Below are positions 54,431 through 63,966 of a stretch of DNA of 64,000 nucleotides, piece after piece. Location: positions 54,417,297 to 54,481,296 of the forward strand of contig BTPG01000004.1 in the NCBI GenBank assembly GCA_036245525.1, given 5' to 3'. This stretch comes from Semisulcospira habei. Its lineage: Eukaryota > Mollusca > Gastropoda > Semisulcospiridae. The notes beneath the pieces are model-generated. The model did not search any database and was not told the origin of the DNA. It saw only the letters and a list, made by a program, of their open reading frames with translations. Positions within the stretch are counted from its first letter, which is position 1; every line of letters starts with the position of its first letter. Position numbers and translations under genes: made by a program.

Positions 54431-55636
54431 TCTTGACGACCTCTCTCAATATACTTCTTCAGCAGATTAGTATGGTAAGTCTTCACCTTGTTGTTGACCT
54501 TGACTCTGTAGTCGTTGATGCCAACCACCGTGTCGACAACGTAGGGTCATTTCCACTGCATCAGGAGTTTATTGTTGTCGGTAGGAAGAAGAACCAACAC
54601 TTGGTCACCTTGCTGGAATCGTCGAGGTTTCGCCTTACGATCATAGTAATGCTTCCCCTTGTTCTGCGCCTTCCCCAGTTCTACTCAAGCCATCCTGAGG
54701 GTATCTTCCAGCTTCTCTCTCAGGTCGAAGACGTACTGGTAGCTGATCTTCACCTCAGGTGCGTCGATATCCTTGGTCCACAGCTCCTTCAGGATGTGCA
54801 TGGGCCCATTTACAGTCCTACCGTACAGTAATTCAAAAGGGGAAAACCCTGTCGAATCCTGAGGAACTTCACGGTATGCGAATAGCAAGGCATTGATATA
54901 TCTATGCCACAACTTTGGTTGTTCAGCACACAGTTTCTTAAGCATATCCTTTAATGTTCCATTAAACTTTGCAACCAACCCATTACACATGGGGTGATAA
55001 GGGTTAGTAGTAAGGTGTCGGATGCTCAATAGCCGGTTGACTTCCTCCATGCAGTCGGAGACGAACTGAGTTCCCAGGTCACTCAGGATCTCCTCAGGAA
55101 TCCCCAAACGGCTGAACATGTCGACGAGCGCCTCTGCCACTGTTGCAGTGTCGACCCTCTTCAATGGTATGGCCTCAGGATAACGTGTAGCGTAGTCCAC
55201 CAAGGTCAAAATGTAGCGATGACCATCTTCACTAGGAGGAGATATTGGCCCCATCAGGTCCACAGCCACCCGCTTGAAAGGCATATCGATCAATGGCATT
55301 TTCTCTAGAGGAACCTCGGGCAACTTTCCTTTGGGGATTGTTTTCTGGCATATGTCGCACGACCTGCAGAATCGGGTGACGTCGCCTCCCATATCAGGCC
55401 AGTAGAAGATGGCTCGGATCCAATCGAGCGTCTTGTTCATTCCCAAATGTCCTCCCAATATGGAATCATGGGCCAATTTCATCACCTGCATCCTCAATGT
55501 TTCGGGAACTACTACTTGACGCACAGGTTTATCTCCATTGCTATTGAATATCCGGTACAGGATATTTTTCCTGGTCTCGAAGGTTATCTCATTTCCCTTT
55601 CGCGTTACGGGCTCGGTCTGACTTCGGAACTTGTTA
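54394..55636 (-). pseudogene. Retrotransposon integrase, catalytic Glu replaced, two internal stops
   Basis: The frame contains an HHCC zinc-binding region (HDSILGGHLG ... CRSCDICQK), the core Asp in AVDLMG, and the second Asp in LSDLGTQF. Exactly 35 residues later, where the catalytic Glu of D,D-35-E should sit, the sequence is NGLVAKFNG with Ala (codon GCA). Downstream are a basic linker and a GPY/F-like module in which the Gly position is a TGA (WK-stop-PY); another TGA sits at the RMA-stop-VEL point. The tail VKTYHTNLLKKYIER matches the usual integrase C-terminus. Up to 55524 the reading frame is open but off by one from the protease. Confidence 0.85.
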
Positions 55637-56137
55637 ATCTTCCGTGTTGTCGGCCACTTTTAGAGGGCTGGTCTGGAGACTCTTCTTTGCTTGACTTCTT
55701 GTGGTAACAGCACATGTTGCAGGTCTCCACTCTGGATCTGGATTATCTGCGTATCTGGCACCATCAATGTTTCCGATGATAAGATCGTAGACAAGGGTCT
55801 TTACGCATAGCACCTTCACCTCTCCTCTCAGGTACGGGGTGTCGACGCTGACATTGGCAAGGGAGATAATCATCACAGTTCCGTCGGCCAAAATGAGGGT
55901 GGCCTACTCCTGTAGCTTCTGGTATTCACTTACTAGGTCCTCTCTCACGATGATGCAGCTACAACCGGTATCTCTCAGCACTCTCACTGGTCTGTTTCCG
56001 ACGAATCCTGACACCACCGGCATGTTCGGCACTTCACTCTCAGGCAGCGCAATGTTTGAGACTGGTAAAAATGTAACCCCATCTCCTACTGGGATGCGTC
56101 CATTCTTTCTGAAAGATTCAATCAGCTCCGGTGTCAC
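55634..56137 (-). pseudogene. Retrotransposon aspartic protease region
   Basis: The frame follows gag directly after a TGA and carries the active-site motif RDTGCS and, later, YDLIIGNIDGAR, which resembles the family's flap/second hydrophobic motif. A TAG splits the domain at 55904. The segment ends TTRSQAKK, a linker often found between protease and the rest of pol. No RT follows. Confidence 0.75.
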
Positions 56138-57060
56138 TCACGTTTCTCCAGACTCAAAGTCACTGGATGACGTCACATCATTGGCTAATACAGCGGCGGC
56201 TCTGTGTTGAGACGTGGTACCGCTTCTGCCTGCTATCCCGCGATCTTGGTTGGATCTTCTGATGTTGTCGCCTCGGGGAACATCTTTAGAAGGACACCGT
56301 ATCGCCTTGTGACCTTTTTTTCCACAGAGAAAACATGTCAGGTTCTCAACCGGCTTGTATTTCGGGGTGTCTCTGACAATGTGGATTTCCTCTGCTGGTG
56401 CAGACACACGCTGCGGCTTACTGGGCCCAAACTTCATGTTGTGGGCGTCAAGGTATCTTTGAGCGAAGTCGGCCAGGGCCTTTAGGGACTGGTCTTTTTG
56501 TTCCCTGAGGTGGGCGGCCAGGTCCTTAAAACATGCGTTGAGGACTTGTTCTTTGATGATGAGGTCACACAGGTCCTGGTACTCTTTCTTTAAACCAGCC
56601 AGCTCTATCCATTTCTCCGGGTAGCTCCTGATTCTCTCAATGAATAGGCCCGGTGTTTCTCCTTCTTCAGGCTTGCAGTTTCGAAATTGTCGCCTGTAAC
56701 CTTCTTCAGTGAAGTCGTACTGTCTCAGTAGGGCGGCTCTCAACTGCGTATAATTTTCGGCTTCTTCTCTTGGCAAGCGGGTGTAAAATTCAAGCGCTTT
56801 GCCAGTTAGAAGTGCACTCAGCTTGATAACCCAAGCCTCTTGTCTCCAGTTATTGCTGCTTGCGAAGCGCTCGAATCGCTCCAGATAAGCGTCCATCTTA
56901 TCTGAATTTTCAACAAAAGGTGGAAGTTTTGGCTGTTTGCTCGCTACTGGCTAAGGTTGTTGCTTCAGTAGCTCTCTGGCTCTTGTGTATCTATCTCCAT
57001 CTACTTTAGATGAATTTCATGTTGTCGCTGCCTCTCCGCCTCTTCTCGCTGTATCACGGC
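56138..57060 (-). pseudogene. Retrotransposon gag with CCHC zinc knuckle
   Basis: From MDAYLERFERFA onward (56896) there are ~252 open residues typical of the retrotransposon gag capsid domain (WVIKLSALLTGKALEFY), then a zinc knuckle CFLCGKKGHKAIRC (CX2CX4HX4C). Upstream, coiled-coil-like QREEAERQRQHE is readable to ~57060 but interrupted by stops. A TGA separates gag from protease in the same frame; it could be a readthrough site or simple decay. Confidence 0.8.
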
Positions 57061-57096
57061 AGACAACCGACTTGTGCCACAAGCATAGACTGACAA

Positions 57097-57181
57097 CACT
57101 CCAAACATCCCCAAGAGGTAATAGATCCTCATGAACCCCCGCACTCATGAGAATCTATGCCTATTGGAGATGTTTGGAGTG
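57097..57181. mobile_element. Family B hairpin with extended outer stem
   Basis: CACTCCAAACATCCCCAAGAGG mirrors GGAGATGTTTGGAGTG, an outer stem unlike other copies. It borders the truncated end of the retroelement. Confidence 0.75.
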
Positions 57182-57257
57182 CTTATGATGGGAGTTGGAT
57201 ATCCGCGATGATTTCGCTGTAGTACTAACTATGTTGTTGGGAGTCGTTCGGCGTAAA

Positions 57258-58338
57258 CGTAACCATTTCAGTTTGTGCGTTATGCTGACCCAACATGCTG
57301 AAAACGTAACCATTTCAGTTTATGCGTTTTGCTGACCCAACATGCTGAAAACGTAACCATTTCAGTTTATGCGTTATGCTGACCCAACATGCTGGAAACG
57401 TAACCATTTCAGTTTATGCGTTATGCTGACCCAACATGCTGGAAACGTAACCATTTCAGTTTATGCGTTATGCTGACCCAACATGCTGGAAACGTAACCA
57501 TTTAAGTTTATGCGTTATGCTGACCCAACATGCTGGAAACGTAACCATTTCAGTTTATGCGTTATGCTGACCCAACATGCTGGAAACGTAACCATTTAAG
57601 TTTATGCGTTATGCTGACCCAACATGCTGAAAACGTAACCATTTCAGTTTATGCGTTATGCTGACCCAACATGCTGGAAACGTAACCATTTCAGTTTATG
57701 CGTTTTGCTGACCCAACATGCTGGAAACGTAACCATTTCAGTTTATGCGTTATGCTGACCCAACATGCTGGAAACGTAACCATTTCAGTTTATGCGTTAT
57801 GCTGACCCAACATGCTGGAAACGTAACCATTTCAGTTTATGCGTTATGCTGACCCAACATGCTGGAAACGTAACCATTTCAGTTTATGCGTTATGCTGAC
57901 CCAACATGCTGGAAACGTAACCATTTCAGTTTATGCGTTATGCTGACCCAACATGCTGGAAACGTAACCATTTCAGTTTATGCGTTATGCTGACCCAACA
58001 TGCTGGAAACGTAACCATTTAAGTTTATGCGTTATGCTGACCCAACATGCTGGAAACGTAACCATTTCAGTTTATGCGTTATGCTGACCCAACATGCTGG
58101 AAACGTAACCATTTCAGTTTATGCGTTATGCTGACCCAACATGCTGGAAACGTAACCATTTCAGTTTATGCGTTATGCTGACCCAACATGCTGGAAACGT
58201 AACCATTTCAGTTTATGCGTTATGCTGACCCAACATGCTGGAAACGTAACCATTTCAGTTTATGCGTTATGCTGACCCAACATGCTGGAAACGTAACCAT
58301 TTCAGTTTATGCGTTTTGCTGACCCAACATGCTGGAAA
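57258..58338 (+). repeat. 47-bp satellite, exactly 23 units
   Basis: The unit begins CGTAACCATTTCAGTTTATG and contains GCGTTATGCTGACCCAACAT. The span is 1081 bp = 23 x 47 with no length change. Variants are few (TTCAG/TTAAG, GTTATG/GTTTTG, CTGGAAA/CTGAAAA). Confidence 0.95.
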
Positions 58339-58347
58339 CGTAAGGGT

Positions 58348-58735
58348 TCTAAAATAGCTCAGGCGGTTAAGCGTCGGAGCAAGAGAGCGAAGGGAATCGC
58401 CGAGTCGTGGGTTCGAATCCCCGTCCAGGCCCGTGTAGCTGGACTCACAATCCAGGGCAAAAAAAAAAAAAACAGACGGGCTTGTTCCATAGCATGTCCG
58501 TTGAAAGGTCCTGGTAAATCAAAGTGCACAGTTGCAGTGCGGCTGAATTGATCAGTGTTCAGGTCGTACTCCATAAGCCCGCCGTGAGATGGCCTTAGCT
58601 CGGCGTTAAACCCAAATAACTAACTAACTAACGTACTCCATAAGCAATAATTTCCCTGTCCCCCATAACCCGCCCGTCAGGGCCGTCCATTATCACTTCG
58701 GTGCCGTGAACGTTAAACCCCGAACTAACCAACCA
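58348..58735 (+). mobile_element. tRNA-derived SINE (family S2), full length with nested insert
   Basis: The head ATAGCTCAGGCGGTTAAG with B box GGGTTCGAATCCC is followed by a body ending GTGAACGTTAAACCCC and an AACC tail. It starts directly after the 47-bp satellite. A 54-bp retroposed insert lies at 58579-58632. Confidence 0.8.
58579..58632 (+). mobile_element. 54-bp retroposed 3' end with perfect 13-bp target duplication
   Basis: CCGCCGTGAGATGGCC to an AACTAACTAAC tail, flanked by GTACTCCATAAGC at 58566-58578 and 58633-58645. Removing it restores the S2 body seen elsewhere. Confidence 0.85.
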
Positions 58736-58835
58736 GCTGAAAACGCAGTCTGGGTCCGCTGGTATGATTGCAGATTAAACCGGTCAATACCCGTCACCGC
58801 CTGATTGGCACCACACATTACCCCATATCATACTG

Positions 58836-59041
58836 AGGCTAAAAGCTTCAAATTTGTACACTGCCATATGCAAGCTGTATTATAGTACTCGCAAATAAGG
58901 ACAGAGACCAGTGGCTTTAGTTTATGGGTAGTGCCAGAATAGCTTGGCGCCTAGAGGCGCCAAGCTATTCTGGCGCTACCCTTGAACTATTTTAGTCAAA
59001 CTTTTTTCACACGCTGGTGCATTCCGAATGATAAGGATTAA
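58836..59041 (-). mobile_element. Family A variant MITE, opposite orientation
   Basis: Ends GCATTCCGAATGATAAGGAT then TTAA (59038-59041). Contains the palindrome AGCTTGGCGCC-TAGA-GGCGCCAAGCT and TTGTACACTGCCATATGCAA. Confidence 0.7.
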
Positions 59042-59149
59042 CAAGAACGCTAATGCTCCAAACCTGCACACCCCCCACCAGACCACTACTTCGCCCCCCC
59101 CCCCCCTCCCCTACCCCCGCCCCCCACCCCGTCCCCCCAAGACAAACTT

Positions 59150-59347
59150 CACCCCTTCACCGTGAAGAAACAGTGAACGCAGACCCAGCTCAAGAGGCAT
59201 AGAACCTCATGAGCCCTCGCAGTTGCGAGGGTTCATGAGGTCCTAGATGCCTCTTACCAGCCCCATTTTGTACCCTGATTTTTGGGGGTGCCTGGGATTC
59301 TTTGCCGTTTAATTTACATGTATTCCAGAAACACAGACACAAATTAA
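59150..59347. mobile_element. Family B MITE, first of a chain of three
   Basis: CACCCCTTCACCGTGAAG start; hairpin GGCATAGAACCTCATGAGCC; right TTAA at 59344 shared with the next. Confidence 0.8.
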
Positions 59348-59402
59348 CTGCTTCAGTGTCGAAAAACAGTGAACACAGACCAAGGTCAAGAGGCATAGAA
59401 CA

Positions 59403-59650
59403 GTTGTGTGTCAGTTTGTGGGAGATGTGAGTGGGTGTGTTTGGTACGCATTGGTTTGTGATATTAGTTGCTTAGTTTTAAAGTTTTACAGTGTGTGTAG
59501 GACATTGGATTTGTGTGATAGAGTATTAATTTTTTTTTAATTATTGTTGAGTGTGATGTTTGTAATTGTAACGACACCAACACACATTCCTATGCTTAAT
59601 GTTCTTAAATAGCAATAAACAGTATGTATGTATGTATGTATGTATGTATG

Positions 59651-59749
<99 letters not shown>

Positions 59750-59771
59750 AATATATCTATCTATCTATCTA

Positions 59772-59824
<53 letters not shown>
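59403..59824 (+). mobile_element. Insert with AATAAA tail and microsatellites inside family B
   Basis: A T/G-rich sequence ending TTAAATAGCAATAAACAG is followed by (GTAT)n, (ATCT)n and (CTGT)n. It looks like a 5'-truncated retroposon tail whose microsatellite expanded. Confidence 0.5.
59622..59824 (+). repeat. (GTAT)n(ATCT)n(CTGT)n compound microsatellite
   Basis: Three consecutive tetranucleotide blocks. Confidence 0.95.
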
Positions 59825-59825
<1 letters not shown>

Positions 59826-59918
59826 GATCTCTTGCCAGCTTCATTTTATGTTCCCTTTCCTTGCATGTCTCGGGTTTCTTGCCGTTGAATTTACATGTAT
59901 TCTAGAAACACAGACAAA

Positions 59919-60140
59919 ATTAACTCCTTCAGTGTCAAGAAACACTGAACACAGACCAAGGTCGTCAAGAGGCATAGAACATCATGAGCACTCGCAGTCG
60001 TGAGGGCTTATGAGTCTCTCTGCCTCTTGCCAGCCCCATTTTGCATTCTTTTTCCTTGGATTGTTGGGGTTCTTTGCCGTTGAATTTGCATTGATTCTAC
60101 AAACGCAACTTTCGTTAGCTGTCAGCTATGAAGAGGTTTA
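59919..60140. mobile_element. Family B MITE, third of chain
   Basis: TTAACTCCTTCAGTGTCAAG; hairpin AGGCATAGAACATCATGAGC; ends AGCTATGAAGAGGTTTA. Confidence 0.8.
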
Positions 60141-60324
60141 GGATCACCCAGACTTCCCAAAGTGTCCGCCGTTTTTATGTCTATTTGTCATGAGGAAGAA
60201 GAAGTTCGGCTTCTGTGATGTCGTCAATGAGTGAAAATGATCAGAGACGCGGTGTTTGAAGGAAAGGAAGAGAAAAGCCCCTCCCAGACAAACCCTAACG
60301 ACCTCTCGACATGCATGTGTCAAG

Positions 60325-60382
60325 ATATGGGATTTTAGATCTTACTGCTTTGAGCTGTGATGTCCAAATCACGGACTAGCAT
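60325..60382. mobile_element. Family I hairpin, diverged
   Basis: ATGGGATTTTAGATCTTAC and GATGTCCAAATCACGGACT. Confidence 0.5.
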
Positions 60383-60469
60383 TACGAGCAAGATTCCCAG
60401 CTAGCTCTGTGACTAGAGAATAGCAACATTTCGCTCTGAACAACCCATTATCTGCTTCGGCTGAGGATT

Positions 60470-60545
60470 GACTGATTGTGCATTGCTTAACGTCCCGGCA
60501 GCAACAAGACTTTCTCAGGACGTGCCTGCACTGCTTGTGAAGAAA
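60470..60545 (-). repeat. Dispersed repeat, inverted with respect to 63093-63156
   Basis: GCAACAAGACTTTCTCAGGA and CGTGCCTGCACTGCTTGTGA. Confidence 0.7.
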
Positions 60546-60599
60546 AAAAAACTAAACAGAATATTGAATGTATGTCATGTTTATCCACAGTTACAAGGC

Positions 60600-60930
60600 C
60601 TGGCCCAGCTGGTTCACACACCTTGAAATGGAAAAGCTGCTGTTGTCGATCAAAATGACCCGCTACTACCACTCTAGCCCACCGCAGGTCAACAGCCGGC
60701 CATTGCGCGGGCTGACGTCAGCCACACCGTTACTCTAGAGAGAGTGACGGCAAACAGAAAGGCCGCGAGTTTATGACGGCCATTGTGACCAAGCCGCGAA
60801 AGCTGCTTCAGGCGCGAGTCACGTTCATGGCGAGTCACTGCCATCGCTTAACCCCTTCTCGCTGAGTAGAATCATGTGACACACACACCCAAGAGCTGGC
60901 TTTGCGGAGGCAGCTACGAATCTATAAAGT
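60600..60930. other. No feature recognised
   Basis: No repeats with other copies in the window. Confidence 0.45.
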
Positions 60931-60934
60931 CCGG

Positions 60935-61107
60935 GCGAAACGACGGGCTTGTTCAGAGAGAGAGAGAGAGCGCATGTCCGCTGTGAAGTCCTGGCAAATC
61001 CAAGTGGCACACTTGCAGTGCGGCCGAACTGATCAGTGTTCAGGTCGTTCTTCGTAGGTAATAGCTGTCTGCCAGGACCGTCCATTATCACCCCGGTGAC
61101 GTGGATG
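60935..61107 (+). mobile_element. SINE S2 fragment interrupted by a family A MITE
   Basis: ACGGGCTTGTTCAGAG through GACGTGGATG matches S2. Its tail ACCTCGAACTAGC resumes at 61322, after the MITE at 61108-61321. Confidence 0.7.
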
Positions 61108-61321
61108 TTAACTCGTTGTGCCCGAGGTACGAAAAACCCATATTTTGGAGTTATCCTCTGAGGACTGCATTACGATTCAGGAGACAGATCCACCATCATA
61201 GTTCCAGGGTGGTGGCAGAATAGCTTGGCGCCTATAGGCGCCAAGCTATTCTGCCACCACCCTTGAACTATTATGGTCGAGTCATATCTTGATGTGGTGT
61301 GTCGCGGGCAGAATGAGTGAA
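61108..61321. mobile_element. Family A MITE inside the TTAA of a SINE S2 tail
   Basis: TTAACTCGTTGTGCCCGAGG to CGGGCAGAATGAGTGAA; TTAA on the left and TGAA on the right flank a nearly perfect stem. Confidence 0.9.
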
Positions 61322-61918
61322 ACCTCGAACTAGCAACAAGGATCTACGTCTGGTGCTGAGACCGCTTTGTATCTACGGTCCCTTTGACGGCTGGGGGGGG
61401 GGGGGGGAGGGGATGGGGGTGGGGGTGTATGTGCGTCGTAAAAGCAATCATAAGTGGTCGTAAATCAATGATGGTGACTCCCGCTCCCCTCTCCTCCTCC
61501 TCTCCGCCCCTCCCTCCACCCGGGTCTGCCCAGGGGACTTGGGTGGGGTTAACTACTTTTTAGGTCCCAGGGTCACCCTGGTCAGCCCCACAGGGTGGAT
61601 TTTCCCCTCTATATCCGCCACGGCCCAGGCATGTTATTTCCACCTCCGCCGCATCAGTCAGATCAGAAAATACCTCACTACCGAAGCTGCCACCAAACTC
61701 GCTGTCTCTCTCTCATCTTATCTCGCATCGACTACTGCAACTCTCTCCTTTCCGGCCTTCCTCACTCTACCACTCTCACTCTCCAGCGCTTCCAGAACAA
61801 TGCTGCCCGCCTCGTCCTCAGAAAGAAAAAGTCCGACCACAGCACTCCCCTGCTCAAGCTCCTTCACTGGCTCCCCATCCCCCAACGCATCCAATACAAG
61901 ATTCTGTCTCTCTGCTAC

Positions 61919-62081
61919 AAATAATAATAATAATAATAATAATAATAAAGGTAATTTGTATAGCGCCTAATCACCAAGGAGCTCTAGGCGCTTTACAATC
62001 ACAGTAATGAAACAGTGAAGCAAAATACAAAAACAAGCACATACAACCCAAAATATACATTGATTTACGAGGAGCAGAAAA

Positions 62082-62164
<83 letters not shown>

Positions 62165-62302
62165 GCGCGCGCACACACACACACACACACACATGATGAG
62201 CCGGCAGACAAAATGGTCTTTACGTATATGCGACTGAGAAAAGGTGTGTTTTAAACTTGGATTTGAAAATGGAAAGAGATGATGAGTGACGCACATCAGC
62301 TG
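61919..62302 (+). mobile_element. Nested retroposon with (AAT)n and (AC)n inside the LINE fragment
   Basis: An (AAT)n run is followed by TAGCGCCTAATCACC and GGCGCTTTACAATC, a motif common at SINE-like 3' ends, then a long (AC)n(GC)n tract and unrecognised sequence. It separates two collinear halves of the LINE reading frame. Exact ends and target duplication are not clear. Confidence 0.55.
62083..62192 (+). repeat. (AC)n(GC)n(AC)n microsatellite
   Basis: A GC alternation of ~22 bp inside an AC run; Z-DNA-prone. Confidence 0.95.
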
Positions 62303-62736
62303 GGACAACTGAATCCCTGAACAACTACGCTCCTACCTATCACTCCAACTTACTTCACCCCTACACTCCTTCCCGCTCCCTCCGCTCCGCCTCCGACCCT
62401 CTCCGCCTCCTCATCCCCCGCACCAAACTCAGCACTTTTGGCCCCCGCTCCTTCTCCGTCTACGGTCCATCCACCTGGAACACGCTCCCACTCTCTCTCC
62501 GTCAGAAACACTCTCTCTCCTCCTTCCAGTCTGCCCTCAAAACTCACCTCTTTCAACACTATAATCACCACACTCCCCACCCCAAGCTGACCGGCGTAAT
62601 GTTTTTTCACTATTTGTGGTACGTGAGTCACTGTCTAAAGCGTGCGCATGCGTGTGCGAGTTGTGAATGCGCGCTTAGAGTTATAATTATTATAAGATAA
62701 GCGCATTAAATACCGTAATTATTATTATTATTATTC

Positions 62737-62960
62737 TATTCTGGGGCATGTATTTCTGTCTACCCTTGGTCCATTCACCTGTATTTTCCTTGTTTAAACT
62801 CTCCCTACTGTCTGCAGTTCTCAGGGTCACCCTGGTCAGCCCCACAGGGTGGGTTTCCTTTCAGATTTTGGGGCATGCGTTTCTGTCTGCCCTTGGTCCA
62901 TTCACGAGTGTTTGCCTTTTTTAAACTCTCCCTACTGTCCTGCGCTGCCTGTAGCACTTG
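62737..62960 (+). repeat. ~140-bp tandem repeat
   Basis: GGGGCATG.(G/A)TTTCTGTCT.CCCTTGGTCCATTCAC occurs twice, separated by GGGTCACCCTGGTCAGCCCC, which also occurs at 61570. Confidence 0.7.
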
Positions 62961-63092
62961 ATATTGGATGTGTCTTGCTAAATGGTCTTAGCTTTATTTA
63001 GGCCCCATGTCGTAGGTTTATTTAACGTATTGGACCGGCTGGCGACATACATTCAATATTCAGTTGTTGTTGTTGTTGTTTTTTTTTTTTTT

Positions 63093-63156
63093 CACAAGCA
63101 GTGCAGGCACGTCCTGAGAAAGTCTTGTTGCTGTCATGACGTTAAGCAATGTACAA
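63093..63156 (+). repeat. Dispersed repeat, inverted partner
   Basis: TCACAAGCAGTGCAGGCACG then TCCTGAGAAAGTCTTGTTGC, preceded by a (GTT)n/T tract. Confidence 0.7.
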
Positions 63157-63250
63157 CCAACCAACTGCCCCCTCCCCCCCCCCCACCAACCCCCACCCGT
63201 CGCACACCCTTTCCCTGCCTCAATGAAAATCTAATAACAACATAATGTTA

Positions 63251-63339
63251 GCGAACTGACCGTATGAGTGAGTGCATTTTCATTTGTTCAAATATTATTT
63301 GAACAAATGAAAATGCACTCACTCATACGGTCAGTTCGC
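63251..63339. mobile_element. Solitary palindrome, perfect 43-bp arms, 3-nt loop
   Basis: GCGAACTGACCGTATGAGTG ... TTGTTCAAAT mirrored exactly; pairing extends outward ~10 bp with two mismatches. Confidence 0.9.
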
Positions 63340-63400
63340 TAGCATGATGTCCTCACTGGCACGTGCTTGTCATCAACATGGCACGTGCGGTAGGGGATTC

Positions 63401-63624
63401 TTGACCCCTTCACTCCTGAGAGAAACTGTACACGACCCGACTGCAAGAGGCATAGATCTTCATGAGCCCCCGCAATTGCGGGGGCTCATGAGGATCTATG
63501 CCTCTTCCTGACACCACTTTTTTTTTAGCCATGTTGCTTGGAAGGCTTCGGTTTTTTTGACGTGAAATACGCATTGCTATTTTTAGAAACACAATCAGCG
63601 CCCGCTGAGGCGGGAAGTGGTTAA
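63401..63624. mobile_element. Family B MITE
   Basis: TTGACCCCTTCACTCCTGAG to CGGGAAGTGGTTAA; near-perfect hairpin GGCATAGATCTTCATGAGCC. Confidence 0.85.
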
Positions 63625-63855
63625 ATCTACGCTAACATGCAGGAAGCACGTCACCCACTTGTTATCGGCAGCCATATCAGGAGCGTGAGGACTTCTGCTG
63701 CTTCCCCTCAGTCCCCTCAGTCCCCGCCCGCCCCCACCTCCACCGCACCCCAACCACCCCCACCCCCACCCATATCCCCAATTCCCCTCACCGATCCGCA
63801 TTGACGCATGATTCTGAATAACTTTACGTCTCGCGCAGCCAATGGTCATCAGTAT

Positions 63856-63937
63856 TTAACTCATTTCAGGCGTGACGCGACCCGGATACGCTGCATACAT
63901 GCAGCCGCGTGTCTGTGTGTGGCACGTCTTGTCATTT
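63856..63937. mobile_element. Family D-like element, degenerate
   Basis: TTAACTCATTTCAGGCGTGA then GATACGCTGCATACATGCAG; right arm decayed. Confidence 0.55.
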
Positions 63938-63966
63938 CTGCACGCTTTTTTTCCCCGACCATGTCT

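Larger units (their letters stand above)
53048..57075 (-). mobile_element. Degenerate Ty3/gypsy-type LTR retrotransposon, 5' LTR and RT missing
   Basis: Reading on the minus strand the order is gag, protease, integrase, a short RNase H C-terminus, a 30-bp tandem block, a purine-rich tract and a 3' LTR. No 5' LTR or primer-binding site is visible: homology stops near 57075, where a family B hairpin follows. Several in-frame stops and one frame change make the element non-autonomous. Finding RNase H sequence downstream of integrase suggests the integrase-before-RT order known from Gmr1-like gypsy elements. Confidence 0.85.
59344..59922. mobile_element. Family B MITE, second of chain, split by a 422-bp insert
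   Basis: TTAACTGCTTCAGTGTCG through AGGCATAGAA (59402), then right part CTCTTGCCAGCTTCATTTTA (from ~59829) to TTAA 59919-59922. Confidence 0.75.
61600..62720 (+). pseudogene. LINE RT C-terminal fragment split by a nested insertion
   Basis: The first part (to ~61920) reads [33 protein letters not shown] and [19 protein letters not shown]. The second part (from ~62310) reads LNNYAPTYLSNLLHPYTP and FSVYGPSTWNTLPLSLRQ, ending FQSALKTHLFQHY. Together they make the C-terminus of a jockey/RTE-like polymerase; a frameshift lies near 61710. The split falls between CYK and LNNYAP. Confidence 0.8.

Noticed and set aside
57258..58338. CRISPR-like array
   Set aside because: Units are contiguous 47-bp repeats without unique spacers, in animal DNA.
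58355..58430. tRNA gene
   Set aside because: A and B boxes are present but the structure is embedded in a SINE with a body and repeated tail.
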